Positions 47,457 through 57,453 of a stretch of 64,000 bases of DNA are shown here, one piece after another. The first letter of the stretch is position 1; each line of letters opens with the position of its first letter. Below the pieces are notes generated by a model. That model was not told the origin of the DNA, searched no databases, and saw only the letters and a list, made by a program, of their open reading frames with translations. The translations under genes were made by a program, and so were the position numbers. The DNA is from Helicobacter suis HS1 (lineage in GTDB: Bacteria > Campylobacterota > Campylobacteria > Campylobacterales > Helicobacteraceae), in the NCBI RefSeq assembly GCF_026000295.1, contig NZ_AP026769.1:434001-498000 (forward strand), written 5' to 3'.

Positions 47457-49810
47457 TTAATCCTCTAGTTTAATGCTTCGTTTAACCACATTGGCTAAAT
47501 ATTCCGGGCTATAAGGCTTAGTGATGTATTCAGTCATGCCACTTTCCACCCCACGGATTCGATCGGTTTTAGTAACCCTAGAAGTTACGGCAATGAGGGG
47601 TAAGTTTTTGTATTTATTGTATTTGCGCACCTCAGAGGCAAAGGTATAACCGTCCATCTTAGGCATTTCAATATCTACTAGCACGGCGTCTGGAACTTTA
47701 TCAGCATTTTTAACCATTTCTAGCCCCTCTAATCCATTGGTTGCCTCTAATACAGTAACCCCTAGAGGTTTAAGAGATTTGCGCATCATCGCCCGGTCAG
47801 TACTGCTATCATCAATAGCCAAAACTATATAATCACTAGGCGCGTTTTTAGCGTTAGAGTTTTGGGCTTGATCAATGAGGCTATTGACATTGACTTTCAC
47901 ATTTTTAGCCATTTCCATCATCGTGCCCACATCTACGATTAAAGTAATTTTGCCATCACCACGCACCGTCGCCCCCGCAATGCCTTTAGTGCTTTTTAAA
48001 TAATAGCCTAAAGATTTGATCACCACTTCCTCTTGGCCAATCAAATAATCCACAATCACCCCGATTTTTTGATCGGCTAGCCCGATAATCACCACATACA
48101 CCTCTTTAGAGCCTTCTAAAATTGCATCTACTTTAAAAATATCAGCTAAGCGCACCAAAGAGAGCACTTCATCGCGCAAACGCAACACACTTTTACCATC
48201 TACGCTATAGATTTCATCTTGGCTAATGCGCACGGTCTCAAGCACTGAGGAGAGCGGAATAGCGTAGTATTCCTCTTGTACACCCACTAACAAGGCTTGG
48301 ATAATGGCTAAAGTTAATGGAATTTTAAGTTTCTCAACCGTGCCAACACCCACTTGTGATTCTAACTCAATAATCCCATTGAGTTTTTCAATATTAGTTT
48401 TCACCACATCCATTCCCACGCCCCGCCCGGAGACATTACTCACCACCTTAGCCGTAGAAAAACCGGGTTTAAAGATGATATTAAGCGCCTCTTTATCTGT
48501 CATAGCAGCTGCATCTCTTTCGGTGATAATGCCTTTTTCTACAGCCTTTGCCTTGAGCTTTTGCGGATCCATCCCCGCCCCATCATCAGTAATTTTAATC
48601 ACGATATGATTGCCCTCATTATAAGCGCTAAGTTCTACGCGCCCCGTTTCAGGCTTGCCTAACATTTTACGATCTTCGGGTTTTTCAATCCCATGGTCGC
48701 AAGAATTACGGATAATATGGATAAGCGGATCGCCAATTTCCTCTACAATGGATTTATCTAACTCTGTTTCCTCCCCGTCAATAACTAAATCAATGCTTTT
48801 ACCTAGTTCGCGGCTCAAATCGCGCACCATACGCGGGAATTTATTAAACACCTTGCCAATGGGTTGCATTCTAGTTTTCATCACCGCTAGTTGTAAATCT
48901 GTTGTAACGGCTGAAATAGAAGAAACCACTTGGTTAAGCTCTTCTAAGAATTTTTCCCCGTCGTAGCGTTCCTCCACATCTCCATAAATGCGAATCAAGC
49001 GGTTTTTGCCTAGCACCAACTCCCCAATTAAATTCATGAGGTGATCAAGCCGCCCCACATCTACGCGTACCGTTTGCTCCACCCCAATGGCCACAGATTT
49101 TTCTTTAGGGCCCTTAGAAGCAGCAGGGGCAACTTTTGGAGCTGGCTCTGGTTCATTTGCTAGAGGATTATCTGTTCCCTGAGGTGCTTGTGCCATATTC
49201 TCTTGGGGGGAGTTTCTTGTGGGGGGGTCTGCGCACTTGGTTGTGCCTCTGCTTCTTGCGCTCCTGCTTCAGGCATCTTAGCTAGATCTGGCTCTGGTTC
49301 ATTTGCTAGAGGATTATCTGTTCCCTGAGGTGCTTGTGCCGTACTCTCTTGGGGGGGAGTTTCTTGTGGGGGGGTCTGCGCACTTGGTTGTGCCTCTGCT
49401 TCTTGCGCTCCTGCTTCAGGGCTTTGTGCAATAGCTTGTAATTTTTTAACCACATCTGAAATATCCACCCCAGAATTAGCATCGCTACCGGTGTTGCGGA
49501 TAGTTACTAGTAAAGTTTTCATCAAATCCACCGAGCGCAACACCACATCCATCACATCAGGTGTGATCTTTAACTCATTTTTGCGTGCACGGTTAAGCAC
49601 ATCTTCCATATTGTGGGTCAAATGGGTTAGGGTATCTAAATTAAGAAACGAACTTGAGCCCTTAATGGTATGCGCTACCCTAAAAATACGATTTAATAAG
49701 TCTGGGTCTTCAGGATTATGTTCTAACTCTACTAAATCCTGATCAAGCTGTTCATTCATCTCAAAGGCTTCTACTAAGAAGTCCTCCATGATTTCTTTCA
49801 TATCATCCAT
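47457..49810 (-). CDS. cheA: chemotaxis histidine kinase CheA-receiver fusion; out of frame at a C tract
   Basis: The N-terminal part (49810 to ~49205) has the phosphotransfer domain with AHTIKGSSSF (phosphorylated His about residue 47), then a Pro/Gln-rich linker. The C-terminal part (to 47457) has the dimerisation, kinase (NSCDHGIE, DDGAGMD, GRGVGMD), CheW-like and receiver (DIEMPKMDG) domains, the CheAY layout of Helicobacter. The two parts are in different frames: a tract of six C (minus strand, about 49204-49210) would give one frame if it were seven C, the length found in the neighbouring repeat copy. The second part could start at ATG 49196. Phase variation or a one-base sequencing error. 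Confidence 0.88.
49142..49420 (-). repeat. duplicated segment in the CheA linker
   Basis: 49142-49273 matches 49288-49420 with a period of 146-147 bases. The copies differ at several bases (around ATAT/GTAC) and by one G in a homopolymer. With seven G/C in both tracts the period would be 147, in frame, giving two 49-residue units beginning PEAGAQEAEAQPSAQT. Confidence 0.93.
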
Positions 49811-49855
49811 TAAGCACCTCTAATTTTTTGATGTTGTATTATACTTTTTGCCCAC

Positions 49856-50791
49856 TTAACCCAGAACCCGACTCACCTCATCTATAAAGCGATTAGCATC
49901 AAATTTAACCAAATAGCCCTTAGCCCCTAAATCTAAAGCCTTTTGGGCGCTGTAATCATCGCAAATAGAAGAGTTAAAAATCACCGGGATATTAGCAAAA
50001 CGGGCGTCCTCTTGGATTTTAGAAAAGAAATGATACCCATCCATTTTAGGCATCTCCACATCAGATACGATCAATTTAAGGTGTTTGGTTAGATCCTCTT
50101 GATACTGCTCATAAAGTTTTTCTAACTTCTCTAATCCATCTTTACCATCTACGGCCTCCACCACATCAAAACCTAGTTTTAACAAAGTGTATTTAATGGC
50201 TTTCCTAGCAGTCCTACTATCATCTACAAATAAAACAGTCCCTTCAAATTTTTTAATCTGCTGCTTTTGTGATTCTTTCTTAGGTTGAGCTACATGGAGT
50301 TCTAAATCATCTAAGATACTTTCTAAATCTAAGATCAGTAAAGTCTTATCGCCCTCAACTTTAGTAATGCCTGTAATCTTATTGCCATCTACCGTGCTAT
50401 GCGAGCTAAAAGTAGCCGGTTCTACATCACTCCAATCAATGCGGCGGATGCGCTTGGCTTCATGCACGACAAAACCCATCTTGACATTACTAAATTCAGT
50501 GATCACCACTACTTTTTCTACAACGCGTTTTTCATCAGGAACAATCCCAAGCCAAGTAGATAGATCAATAAGCGGGATAATTGTAGAGCGCAGATCAAAA
50601 ACACCCAAGATATAGTTTAGATTGGTGGGGAATTCAAAGATTTCAGGCATCATGATGATTTCTTGTACTTTAGAGACATTGATCCCATAAATGCCCTCAT
50701 AGGGTTTATCCCCCTGCAAACCAAAAATTCTAAAATCCACCAACTCAATTTCTCCTAAATTCAACGCCGTATCTAAACTTTGCTCTGTCAA
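49856..50791 (-). CDS. cheV: chemotaxis coupling protein CheV (CheW-receiver fusion)
   Basis: A 311-residue protein: CheW-like domain (about 1-165; YILGVFDLRSTIIPLIDLS) and receiver domain (about 185-311; VLFVDDSRTARKA, LIVSDVEMPKMDG). Helicobacter has three CheV proteins; the one upstream of cheA (HP0393, CheV3) matches. CheV tunes receptor-CheA coupling by phosphorylation of its receiver. Confidence 0.93.
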   Translation of the reverse strand: MTEQSLDTALNLGEIELVDFRIFGLQGDKPYEGIYGINVSKVQEIIMMPEIFEFPTNLNYILGVFDLRSTIIPLIDLSTWLGIVPDEKRVVEKVVVITEFSNVKMGFVVHEAKRIRRIDWSDVEPATFSSHSTVDGNKITGITKVEGDKTLLILDLESILDDLELHVAQPKKESQKQQIKKFEGTVLFVDDSRTARKAIKYTLLKLGFDVVEAVDGKDGLEKLEKLYEQYQEDLTKHLKLIVSDVEMPKMDGYHFFSKIQEDARFANIPVIFNSSICDDYSAQKALDLGAKGYLVKFDANRFIDEVSRVLG

Positions 50792-50823
50792 AATTATTCC
50801 TAATTAGGTGGTTTATAACGCTT

Positions 50824-51011
50824 GATATGAAAATGCCCTTCAATTACACCGCCTAGGTTAAGCGTAGGGTGTTTTAATCCCCATGTACTGGCAAATTTCT
50901 TGATTGTGGTAAAAAGAGGGCAAAGCTGCATACAATAAATTTTGATCAGATTTATAAAAACGCCCGATATGAAAATGCCCTTCAATTACACCGCCTAGGT
51001 GAAGCGTAGGG
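50824..51011 (-). repeat. local duplication in the 3' part of the metallophosphoesterase gene
   Basis: 50824-50869 matches 50966-51011 over 46 bp with one difference; period 142. Minus-strand reading shows a 142-bp unit passed about 1.3 times, replacing the stretch that should lie between SLFLP and VIEGHFHI. Confidence 0.93.
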
Positions 51012-51601
51012 GCAAAAATAGCGAAGTTTTAATAGAAAACTGACTAGATAAAAGCCTAATATAAATTTCATAGCCCCATTTTAAAAATAAATCCCCATGG
51101 GCTAATAAAAAGAGTTTGTGTTGGCAGGTAAAAGGAATGGGCTGGATTTTTCTAGGATAGATTTGGATATTTTTTAAATAAGAAAGTTGGGTTAATCCAA
51201 AATCATGGTTACCCTCAAAATAAAAAAGGGTACTTTTTTGGCTCAGTAGCTCTAATTGCTCCAGAATAGAGATATAAGGCCTGTAACTGCTTTTGACACT
51301 GCCTACTAAAATCTGGAAAATATCCCCCATTAAAAAGAGTTGACTGATGGTTACCCTCAAAATAAAAAAGGGTACTTTTTTGGCTCAGTAGCTCTAATTG
51401 CTCCAGAATAGAGATATAAGGCCTGTAACTGCTTTTGACACTGCCTACTAAAATCTGGAAAATATCCCCCATTAAAAAGAGTTGACTGGGCGGACTAGCT
51501 AGAAGGTGATTTAAAAGGCGGGGAAAGTGGGATAAACCCTCTTGGTGGTGGACATCAGATACAAAAATAGCCCCCTCAAGGACTTCTCTAGCTACTCTCA
51601 C
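50858..51601 (-). pseudogene. metallophosphoesterase (LpxH-like), disrupted by two duplications
   Basis: Pieces in several frames together make an UDP-2,3-diacylglucosamine-hydrolase-type phosphoesterase: SDVHHQEG (metal-binding D and H), FLMGDIF, FYFEGNHDFGL, LLAHGDLFL and, at the end, VIEGHFHIGRFYKS. Start is GTG 51601-51599, overlapping the stop of the ThiS-like gene by four bases. A 142-bp tandem duplication (51205-51488) shifts the frame after EGNH; a second event removes sequence before VIEGHFHI. The original stop is probably TAA at 50858-50860. LpxH acts in lipid A synthesis, so loss would be costly, which favours an artefact. Confidence 0.8.
51205..51488 (-). repeat. perfect 142-bp tandem duplication
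   Basis: 51205-51346 and 51347-51488 are identical and adjacent. 142 is not a multiple of three, so it breaks the metallophosphoesterase frame. Removing one copy restores GNHDFGL. Confidence 0.97.
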
Positions 51602-51798
51602 CCCCCGCCCATAAACTGCAAGCACTCTAAGCGATCGTTTTCTTGTAGTGCTGTATTTTCCCAATTTTCTTTCTTGACTACCTTTTCATTTAGGGCTACT
51701 GCACACACATGTTTTTCAATCCCTAGCTGTTTAATAGCCGCATGGACATTTAAAACCTCACCAAACTCTTTAGCCTGCCCATTGACAAACACCTGCAT
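51598..51798 (-). CDS. thiS: ThiS/MoaD-like sulfur carrier protein
   Basis: A 66-residue beta-grasp protein with C-terminal Gly-Gly-Gly and the typical VALNEKVVKKENW and NDRLECLQFMGGG motifs; the terminal glycine is thiocarboxylated as the sulfur donor for thiamin. Start at 51798 is set by AAAGGAG upstream; the frame extends further to 51834 without support. Overlaps the following phosphoesterase gene. Confidence 0.8.
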   Translation of the reverse strand: MQVFVNGQAKEFGEVLNVHAAIKQLGIEKHVCAVALNEKVVKKENWENTALQENDRLECLQFMGGG

Positions 51799-51929
51799 AA
51801 GACTCCTTTCTAAAATCTTTTCATAAGCGTACATGCTAGCATAATTGTTTTGTTAAAACTATCACAAAGCCAGTAAAACCCATAGTACACACTTTTTATA
51901 CGCAAATAAATTTTGCCCATGCTAAAATG

Positions 51930-52199
51930 GCGTTTTAAACCAACATAAGGAGCTTTTTATGGATAAGCAATTTATCCTTGATCACATGAATAAAAACCAT
52001 GTTAAAGACATGGAGGCTTTGCTAGCTAAGTTTGGGAATGTTAAGCATGCCCAAGAAGTGCACTGCGTTTTAAACCAACATAAGGAGCTTTTTATGGATA
52101 AGCAATTTATCCTTGATCACATGAATAAAAACCATGTTAAAGACATGGAGGCTTTGCTAGCTAAGTTTGGGAATGTTAAGCATGCCCAAGAAGTGCACT
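51930..52199 (+). repeat. perfect 135-bp tandem duplication including the hugZ ribosome site and start
   Basis: 51930-52064 and 52065-52199 are identical and adjacent. 135 bases is 45 codons, so the coding frame is kept; both copies contain AAGGAGCTTTTTATG. Confidence 0.97.
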
Positions 52200-52894
52200 T
52201 AAAAGAGGCCACCTTTGAGCATATTGAAATTGGCTACAGCGCAGAGGGCAAGCAAGGCAGCTTAAAAATTGACTATCCCTCTAAAGTGAGTGATTTTAAT
52301 GGGGTTAAAGATGCCATTATTAGTTTATGTACTTCTATTCCACAAACCACAGATCTACACGCCGTACAACAAGATTTAGAAAACTTCCGCGCCGGTTTTA
52401 GCAGTGTGTGTATTGCAAGTCTCAATCCAGAAAACCAAGTTGTTTGCTCTTATAGCGCTTTATTAGTAGATGAGGTAGAAGGCCACCCTCAGTTTTACAT
52501 TTATGTCAGCGAAGTAGCCGAGCATTTTAAGGCTTTTAAGGCCCACCCAGATAATGTAGAAATCATGTTTTTAGAAGATGAAGCTAGCGCTAAATCTCCC
52601 ATTTTGCGCCGCCGTTTGCGCTATAAAACCCACCTGCATTTCATAGACAGGGGGGCGGAGTTTGATCGTGTCTATGATAGTTTTTTAAATAAGCATGGCA
52701 AAGGAAGAGGGTTAGAAACTATCCGCCACATGCAAGATTTTCATTTGATCAAATTAGAATTTATTAAGGGGCGCTTTGTAAAAGGGTTTGGTCAGGCTTA
52801 TGATGTAGATGCACACGGCAATCTTTCTTATGTCGGAGGCAAGGGTAACCCACACTCTCAAGGTAAGCCCCACGCCCACCACCCTAAACATTAG
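51959..52894 (+). CDS. hugZ: haem oxygenase HugZ, N-terminus duplicated in frame
   Basis: HugZ of Helicobacter (H. pylori HP0318, about 251 residues) splits haem to release iron. Family regions include FSSVCIASLNPENQVVCSYSA, YIYVSEVAEHFKAFKAHP and RGAEFDRVYDSFL, with a His-rich C-terminus (HSQGKPHAHHPKH) that contributes a haem-binding His. Because of a 135-bp tandem duplication, the open frame is 311 residues and begins twice with MDKQFILDHMNKNHVKDME. Each copy keeps its own AAGGAG, so translation from 52094 would yield the normal-sized 266-residue enzyme. A TAAAAT -10-like element lies at about 51923. Confidence 0.9.
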   Translation: MDKQFILDHMNKNHVKDMEALLAKFGNVKHAQEVHCVLNQHKELFMDKQFILDHMNKNHVKDMEALLAKFGNVKHAQEVHLKEATFEHIEIGYSAEGKQGSLKIDYPSKVSDFNGVKDAIISLCTSIPQTTDLHAVQQDLENFRAGFSSVCIASLNPENQVVCSYSALLVDEVEGHPQFYIYVSEVAEHFKAFKAHPDNVEIMFLEDEASAKSPILRRRLRYKTHLHFIDRGAEFDRVYDSFLNKHGKGRGLETIRHMQDFHLIKLEFIKGRFVKGFGQAYDVDAHGNLSYVGGKGNPHSQGKPHAHHPKH

Positions 52895-52897
52895 TTT

Positions 52898-52922
52898 TAA
52901 GCGGCTGGCTTAGTTGTTTTTT
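52898..52922 (+). terminator. rho-independent terminator after hugZ
   Basis: Five-pair stem TAAGC/GCTTA with loop GGCTG, followed by GTTG and six T at 52917-52922. Confidence 0.55.
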
Positions 52923-53022
52923 AGGCTATCTGTGTTAAAATGCCCACTTGCTTTATGCAAAATCACACACGCCCAACCTTAAAGTGTTAAAAGGGCGTGG
53001 AGGCAAACTTTAAGGAGCATTG

Positions 53023-53817
53023 ATGATTACCATGAAAGATTTATTGGAGTGTGGCGTACATTTTGGCCACCAAACAAGGCGTTGGAATCCTAAAACAGCG
53101 CGCTTTATCTTTGGGGTGCGTAAAAATATCCACATCATAGATTTACAAAAAACCCTGCGCTATTTCCGCTACACCTATAACATCGTTAGAGACGCTAGCG
53201 CTGAGGGTAAAACAATCATGTTTGTGGGCACTAAAAAGCAGGCTAGCGATACTTTAAAAGAATACGCCACTCAGGTCAATGTCCCCTATGTCAATTACCG
53301 CTGGCTAGGCGGCATGCTCACTAACCTTAGCACGATTAGAAAATCTGTACGCAAGTTAGAAATCATGGAGGAGATGGAAAATAGCGGGCAAATTGATCTA
53401 CTCACTAAGAAAGAAAAACTCATGATCTTGCGCAAGAAGGAAAAGCTGGAGAAGTATTTAGGGGGTGTGCGCCATATGAAAAAAATGCCGGATATGATGT
53501 TTATTATTGATGTAGTCAAAGAAAAGATCGCCGTTGCTGAAGCTAGAAGGCTAGGTATTCCTATTATCGCCCCCCTAGATACCAACTGCGATCCAGATTT
53601 GGTTGACTACCCTATTCCGGGTAATGATGATGCGATTCGCTCCATTGCGTTATTTTGTAAAGAGATGGCAGAGGCCATTACAGAGGGGCGCGAATTAGTG
53701 GGCAAAAGCGAGGAAGTGGTAGAGGAAGTGGTAGAGGAAATGATAGCTGCTAGTGGGGCTGAGCAGGAGGAAATTTTAGAGGAAGTGCGTCAGGAACAAG
53801 GAGAAAGCCATGAGTAG
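53023..53817 (+). CDS. rpsB: 30S ribosomal protein S2
   Basis: A 264-residue S2 with an acidic C-terminal tail (repeated EEV) as in Helicobacter. The ATG at 53023 is chosen because TAAGGAG at 53011-53017 is well placed; it fits the family start ([17 protein letters not shown]). Followed by tsf with an 8-base overlap. Confidence 0.97.
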   Translation: MITMKDLLECGVHFGHQTRRWNPKTARFIFGVRKNIHIIDLQKTLRYFRYTYNIVRDASAEGKTIMFVGTKKQASDTLKEYATQVNVPYVNYRWLGGMLTNLSTIRKSVRKLEIMEEMENSGQIDLLTKKEKLMILRKKEKLEKYLGGVRHMKKMPDMMFIIDVVKEKIAVAEARRLGIPIIAPLDTNCDPDLVDYPIPGNDDAIRSIALFCKEMAEAITEGRELVGKSEEVVEEVVEEMIAASGAEQEEILEEVRQEQGESHE

Positions 53818-54871
53818 TGTAAGTGCGGCACAGGTCAAACAGCTTAGAGAAATGACCGATGCGCCGATGATGGATTGTAAAAAGGCTTTAGTAGAATGTG
53901 GCGGGGATTTAGAAAAATCGGTGGCATATCTACGAGAAAATGGTTTGAGCAAAGCCATTAAAAAGGCCGATCGCGTGGCAAATGAGGGGGTGATTGCTTT
54001 AGATGTAAGCGATAAACAGGCCATTATGTTAGAGATTAATAGTGAAACGGACTTTGTGGCTAAAAACGAGCATTTTAAAGCGCTGGTAGAACAAACCCTT
54101 AAACTGGCAAAAGATCAACATGTCTCAAGTGAGGAGGCGCTTTTAAAAGCCTCTTTAAATGGGCAAAGCTATCAGGATTATTTGCACGCTGCTATTGCTA
54201 AGATCGGGGAAAATATCGTGGTGAGGCGTTTAGTGCGCATGCAAGCTCAAGATAATGAAGTACTCAACGCCTATTTGCATGCTAACCACCGCGTGGGTGT
54301 GGTGGTTAAAATAGCACACCAAAACCCCAAGCACGCCACAGAACTTAAAGAACTAGCCCGCCAAATTGCCATGCACGCGGCTGCAATGAAACCGGTTGTA
54401 CTCACTTATAAAGCCTTTAGTCCGGAATTTGTAGCCAAAGAAAAAATTGCCTTGTTAGCTGAGATAGAAAAGGAAAATGAGGAGGCAAAACGCTTAGGCA
54501 AGCCTTTAAAAACCATGCCTACTTATGTCAGCCGTGTGGAATTAACCCCTGATGTTTTGGCCACACAAGAGGAGGTGTTTAAAGAGGAACTACGCGCCCA
54601 GAAAAAACCAGAAAAGATTTTTGAAAAGATTATTCCGGGCAAAATGGAGCGCTTCATTGCAGATAATACCCTTTTAGATCAACGCCTCAGCCTTTTAGGG
54701 CAATTTTTTGTGATGGATGAGAAAAAGACGATCCAGCAAATTTTAGAGGAAAAGAGCGCGCAAATGCATGACAAAATAGAAATTGTGGAGTTTGTGCGCT
54801 TTGAAGTGGGCGAGGGGATTGAGAAAAAAAGCGAGGATTTTGCAGCTGAAGTGGCCGCACAAATGCAGTAA
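53810..54871 (+). CDS. tsf: elongation factor Ts
   Basis: A 353-residue EF-Ts with the signature [14 protein letters not shown] near the N-terminus and [14 protein letters not shown]. It recharges EF-Tu with GTP. Overlaps rpsB, precedes metK by 9 bases. Confidence 0.97.
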   Translation: MSSVSAAQVKQLREMTDAPMMDCKKALVECGGDLEKSVAYLRENGLSKAIKKADRVANEGVIALDVSDKQAIMLEINSETDFVAKNEHFKALVEQTLKLAKDQHVSSEEALLKASLNGQSYQDYLHAAIAKIGENIVVRRLVRMQAQDNEVLNAYLHANHRVGVVVKIAHQNPKHATELKELARQIAMHAAAMKPVVLTYKAFSPEFVAKEKIALLAEIEKENEEAKRLGKPLKTMPTYVSRVELTPDVLATQEEVFKEELRAQKKPEKIFEKIIPGKMERFIADNTLLDQRLSLLGQFFVMDEKKTIQQILEEKSAQMHDKIEIVEFVRFEVGEGIEKKSEDFAAEVAAQMQ

Positions 54872-54880
54872 GGAGAGTTT

Positions 54881-56035
54881 ATGGGGCGCTATCTTTTCAC
54901 CTCAGAGTCGGTTACAGAAGGGCATCCAGATAAAATGGCCGATCAAATCAGCGATGCCATTTTAGACTACATCATTGAGCGCGATGAGGGGGCGCGGGTG
55001 GCGTGTGAAACTTTGTTGGCTAATGGCTTTTGTGTGATCACAGGTGAGCTTAAAACCCGCGTTTATGCTCCGATGCAAGAAATTGCCCGCGGTGTGATTA
55101 AAGACATTGGCTATACCGATGCACTTTATGGATTTGATTATAGAAGTGCAGCCGTACTCAATGGCATAGGTGAGCAAAGCCCGGATATTAATCAGGGGGT
55201 GGATAGAGCTGATGGCGAAGTAGGCGCTGGTGATCAGGGTTTGATGTTTGGCTATGCTTGTAGCGAGACACAAAATTTTATGCCCCTAGCTATCCATCTT
55301 GCCCATGCGATCACCTCAGGCCTAGCTCAAGCTAGAAAAAGCGGGGTTTTGCCCTTTTTAAGACCCGATGGCAAGGCACAAGTAACCGTGCGCTATGAGG
55401 GGCATAAACCTATTGGGATTGATACGATCGTGATCTCCACCCAGCACTCCCCAGAGATCGATCAAAAATCCTTAAGAGAGGCTATTATTGAGGAGATTGT
55501 GTATAAAGTTTTGCCTCAGGAATTTATCAACGATGATATTAAGTACCACATCAACCCTACAGGTAAATTTGTCATTGGTGGGCCACAAGGCGATGCGGGC
55601 TTGACAGGCCGTAAAATTATCGTGGATACTTATGGCGGGAGTTGCCCGCATGGAGGCGGGGCTTTTAGCGGTAAGGACCCTTCAAAGGTGGATAGAAGCG
55701 CAGCCTACATGGCACGCTACATCGCTAAAAATCTTGTAGCCAGCGGGGTTTGCATGCGCGCAACAGTACAACTAGCCTATGCCATTGGCATTGTTGATCC
55801 CATCTCAGTTTATGTCAACACCCACAACACCAGTTCTTATAGCCCAGAAGTGCTAGAATCTTGCGTGCGCTCTTTGTTTAAACTCACACCAAAGGGTATT
55901 ATGCAAAGCCTTGATCTATTACGCCCCATTTATAGAAAAACCGCCACTTACGGGCATTTTGGAAGGGAGGGTTTTAGCTGGGAGGCCTTAGACAAGGTGG
56001 AGGCGATTCAAGATTTTTTAGGCAAGAGCGTTTGA
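54881..56035 (+). CDS. metK: S-adenosylmethionine synthase
   Basis: A 384-residue MetK, full length, with [16 protein letters not shown] at the start and [16 protein letters not shown] (signature 2). Makes the methyl donor also used by the phage methyltransferase in this window. GGAG precedes the ATG. Confidence 0.97.
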   Translation: MGRYLFTSESVTEGHPDKMADQISDAILDYIIERDEGARVACETLLANGFCVITGELKTRVYAPMQEIARGVIKDIGYTDALYGFDYRSAAVLNGIGEQSPDINQGVDRADGEVGAGDQGLMFGYACSETQNFMPLAIHLAHAITSGLAQARKSGVLPFLRPDGKAQVTVRYEGHKPIGIDTIVISTQHSPEIDQKSLREAIIEEIVYKVLPQEFINDDIKYHINPTGKFVIGGPQGDAGLTGRKIIVDTYGGSCPHGGGAFSGKDPSKVDRSAAYMARYIAKNLVASGVCMRATVQLAYAIGIVDPISVYVNTHNTSSYSPEVLESCVRSLFKLTPKGIMQSLDLLRPIYRKTATYGHFGREGFSWEALDKVEAIQDFLGKSV

Positions 56036-56108
56036 GGGTTGAGATAGAAAATTATACGAACGAGTAAAAAGCCTAAAGATTTTATAAGTGGGTGTTTGCT
56101 TAAAAACA

Positions 56109-56141
56109 ACAAAGCGCCTTATCCCCTGTTGGCGTCTTTGT
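56109..56141 (-). terminator. hairpin terminator downstream of the ctpA-plsC-lipoprotein genes
   Basis: ACAAAGCGCC pairs with GGCGTCTTTGT (one bulged T). On the minus strand it is followed by GTTGTTTTT, so it fits the end of the leftward transcript; it may also stop metK readthrough. Confidence 0.55.
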
Positions 56142-56192
56142 AAAAAACAACAACCACACCAAAAACCCTTAAGCCTTGACTTACGCGCTTAA

Positions 56193-56588
56193 TTAGAGCA
56201 ATGAGCCTTTATCTTTAGCCCGTGCATAACCCTGCACTTTTACGCATTTGCTTCCAAGGAAAAACAAATAGCGGGGTAAAGGCCAGCTTTCTAGGGTTAC
56301 AGTGGTGTTGATAAGCTCTCCTTCGCTCTTACCTAAACTTTTAGCGTAAGCATCAGCTTGATCTTGTGCCTGTTGCATGGCTTCTTTTTTAAGATTTTCT
56401 ATCCCTTTTTTGCCATAGGGCCAAATAGGCCACATTTTTTGCTTGTTGCAACTATATCCATGAATGGGTTTTACCTGTCCAGTAGTGGGCTGACCCGGAT
56501 TGATATTAGCAACTTTAGAACAGCCTAAAATCAGAAAGGTGCTAACTATCCCTACCCCACCCCATTTGATCAGAGAAGAACTAAACAT
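56193..56588 (-). CDS. probable lipoprotein
   Basis: A 131-residue protein with a signal sequence and lipobox LILGC (Cys about residue 23); a conserved-looking KMWPIWPYGKKG stretch and a C-terminal beta part. I recall similar small lipoproteins in Helicobacter but no function. Start at 56588 has GAGGG upstream; the longer frame (to 56828) reads backwards-shifted plsC sequence and is not real. Confidence 0.75.
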   Translation of the reverse strand: MFSSSLIKWGGVGIVSTFLILGCSKVANINPGQPTTGQVKPIHGYSCNKQKMWPIWPYGKKGIENLKKEAMQQAQDQADAYAKSLGKSEGELINTTVTLESWPLPRYLFFLGSKCVKVQGYARAKDKGSLL

Positions 56589-56598
56589 AAAAACCCTC

Positions 56599-56839
56599 AG
56601 CATGCCCAAACATAAAAAGCAATAAATTAGCCATGCAGTTCTTGATAATGCTTGGTATATTCTGCTTGCATATACGCCTCTAAGTCTTGATACCAATTTG
56701 TACTCAACCCCAACAAGAACCACGCATTCTAGCATGCCCAAACATAAAAAGCAATAAATTAGCCATGCAGTTCTTGATAATGCTTGGTATATTCTGCTTG
56801 CATGTACGCCTCTAAGTCTTGATACCAATTTGTACTCAA
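56599..56839 (-). repeat. local duplication of the plsC 3' end
   Basis: 56599-56707 matches 56731-56839 (109 bp, period 132) with one difference. The right copy holds the last codons of plsC ([19 protein letters not shown]); the left copy is a spare in the gap before the lipoprotein gene. Confidence 0.95.
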
Positions 56840-57453
56840 ATCTGGCTCAAAGGCCTTTAAAAGCACCAACGCCCCCTCACCCCTGCCGCGCGTGCCTTCT
56901 GGAAAGATCACCAGCGGACGCCCTTGATCTAATTTTTCTTTAGCAACTTTGATCAAGGAGGCTAAACCTCTTCTATCGTCTCGATCAATTAAAATCATTC
57001 CAGGGGTTTTAAGCGCATAGCCATGCCTTCTGGAAAGATCACCAGCGGACGCCCTTGATCTAATTTTTCTTTAGCAACTTTGATCAAGGAGGCTAAACCT
57101 CTTCTATCGTCTCGATCAATTAAAATCATTCCAGGGGTTTTAAGCGCATAGCCATAATAAGGAATGTCGCCTAGCTCTTTTTTAGCAATCCAGCAAATAT
57201 TACTAGGGTGATAGGCCTCTAAACAGATAATATCAATGATGCTTTGGTGGTTGAGTACAATTAAACTAGCGCTAGTATCAAATTCGCCTATTATTTCTAG
57301 GGGAGAACCCATTAAAAAGAAGAAAGAGCGACACCATTTGCGAGTCTGGCGCGAATTGTTATGTTTGCGGGTAAGAAAATTCATCAAGATAATAAAGCCA
57401 AGCCCCAATCCTACCACCAAAAGCGCATAAATCCCGCGTATCTTACTCCACAT
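56759..57453 (-). pseudogene. plsC: 1-acylglycerol-3-phosphate acyltransferase PlsC, frameshifted by a 131-bp tandem duplication
   Basis: N-terminal half (57453 down): one membrane anchor, then the catalytic NHQSIID (HX4D) and IDRDDRRG; C-terminal half (to 56759): [11 protein letters not shown] substrate motif and the end. A perfect 131-bp duplication (56893-57154) between them shifts the frame. Removing one copy gives a continuous ORF of about 187 codons. PlsC makes phosphatidic acid and is usually essential. Order plsC - BatD-like - ctpA equals H. pylori HP1348-HP1349-HP1350. Confidence 0.85.
56893..57154 (-). repeat. perfect 131-bp tandem duplication in plsC
   Basis: 56893-57023 and 57024-57154 are identical and adjacent. 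Not a multiple of three; breaks the gene. Confidence 0.97.

Noticed and set aside
51598..51834. Longer N-terminus for the ThiS-like protein
   Set aside because: AAAGGAG directly precedes the ATG at 51798 and the family starts there.
56588..56828. A 211-residue protein with two copies of [16 protein letters not shown]
   Set aside because: The doubled sequence is the duplicated plsC end read in the wrong frame; only the part from 56588 is a lipoprotein.
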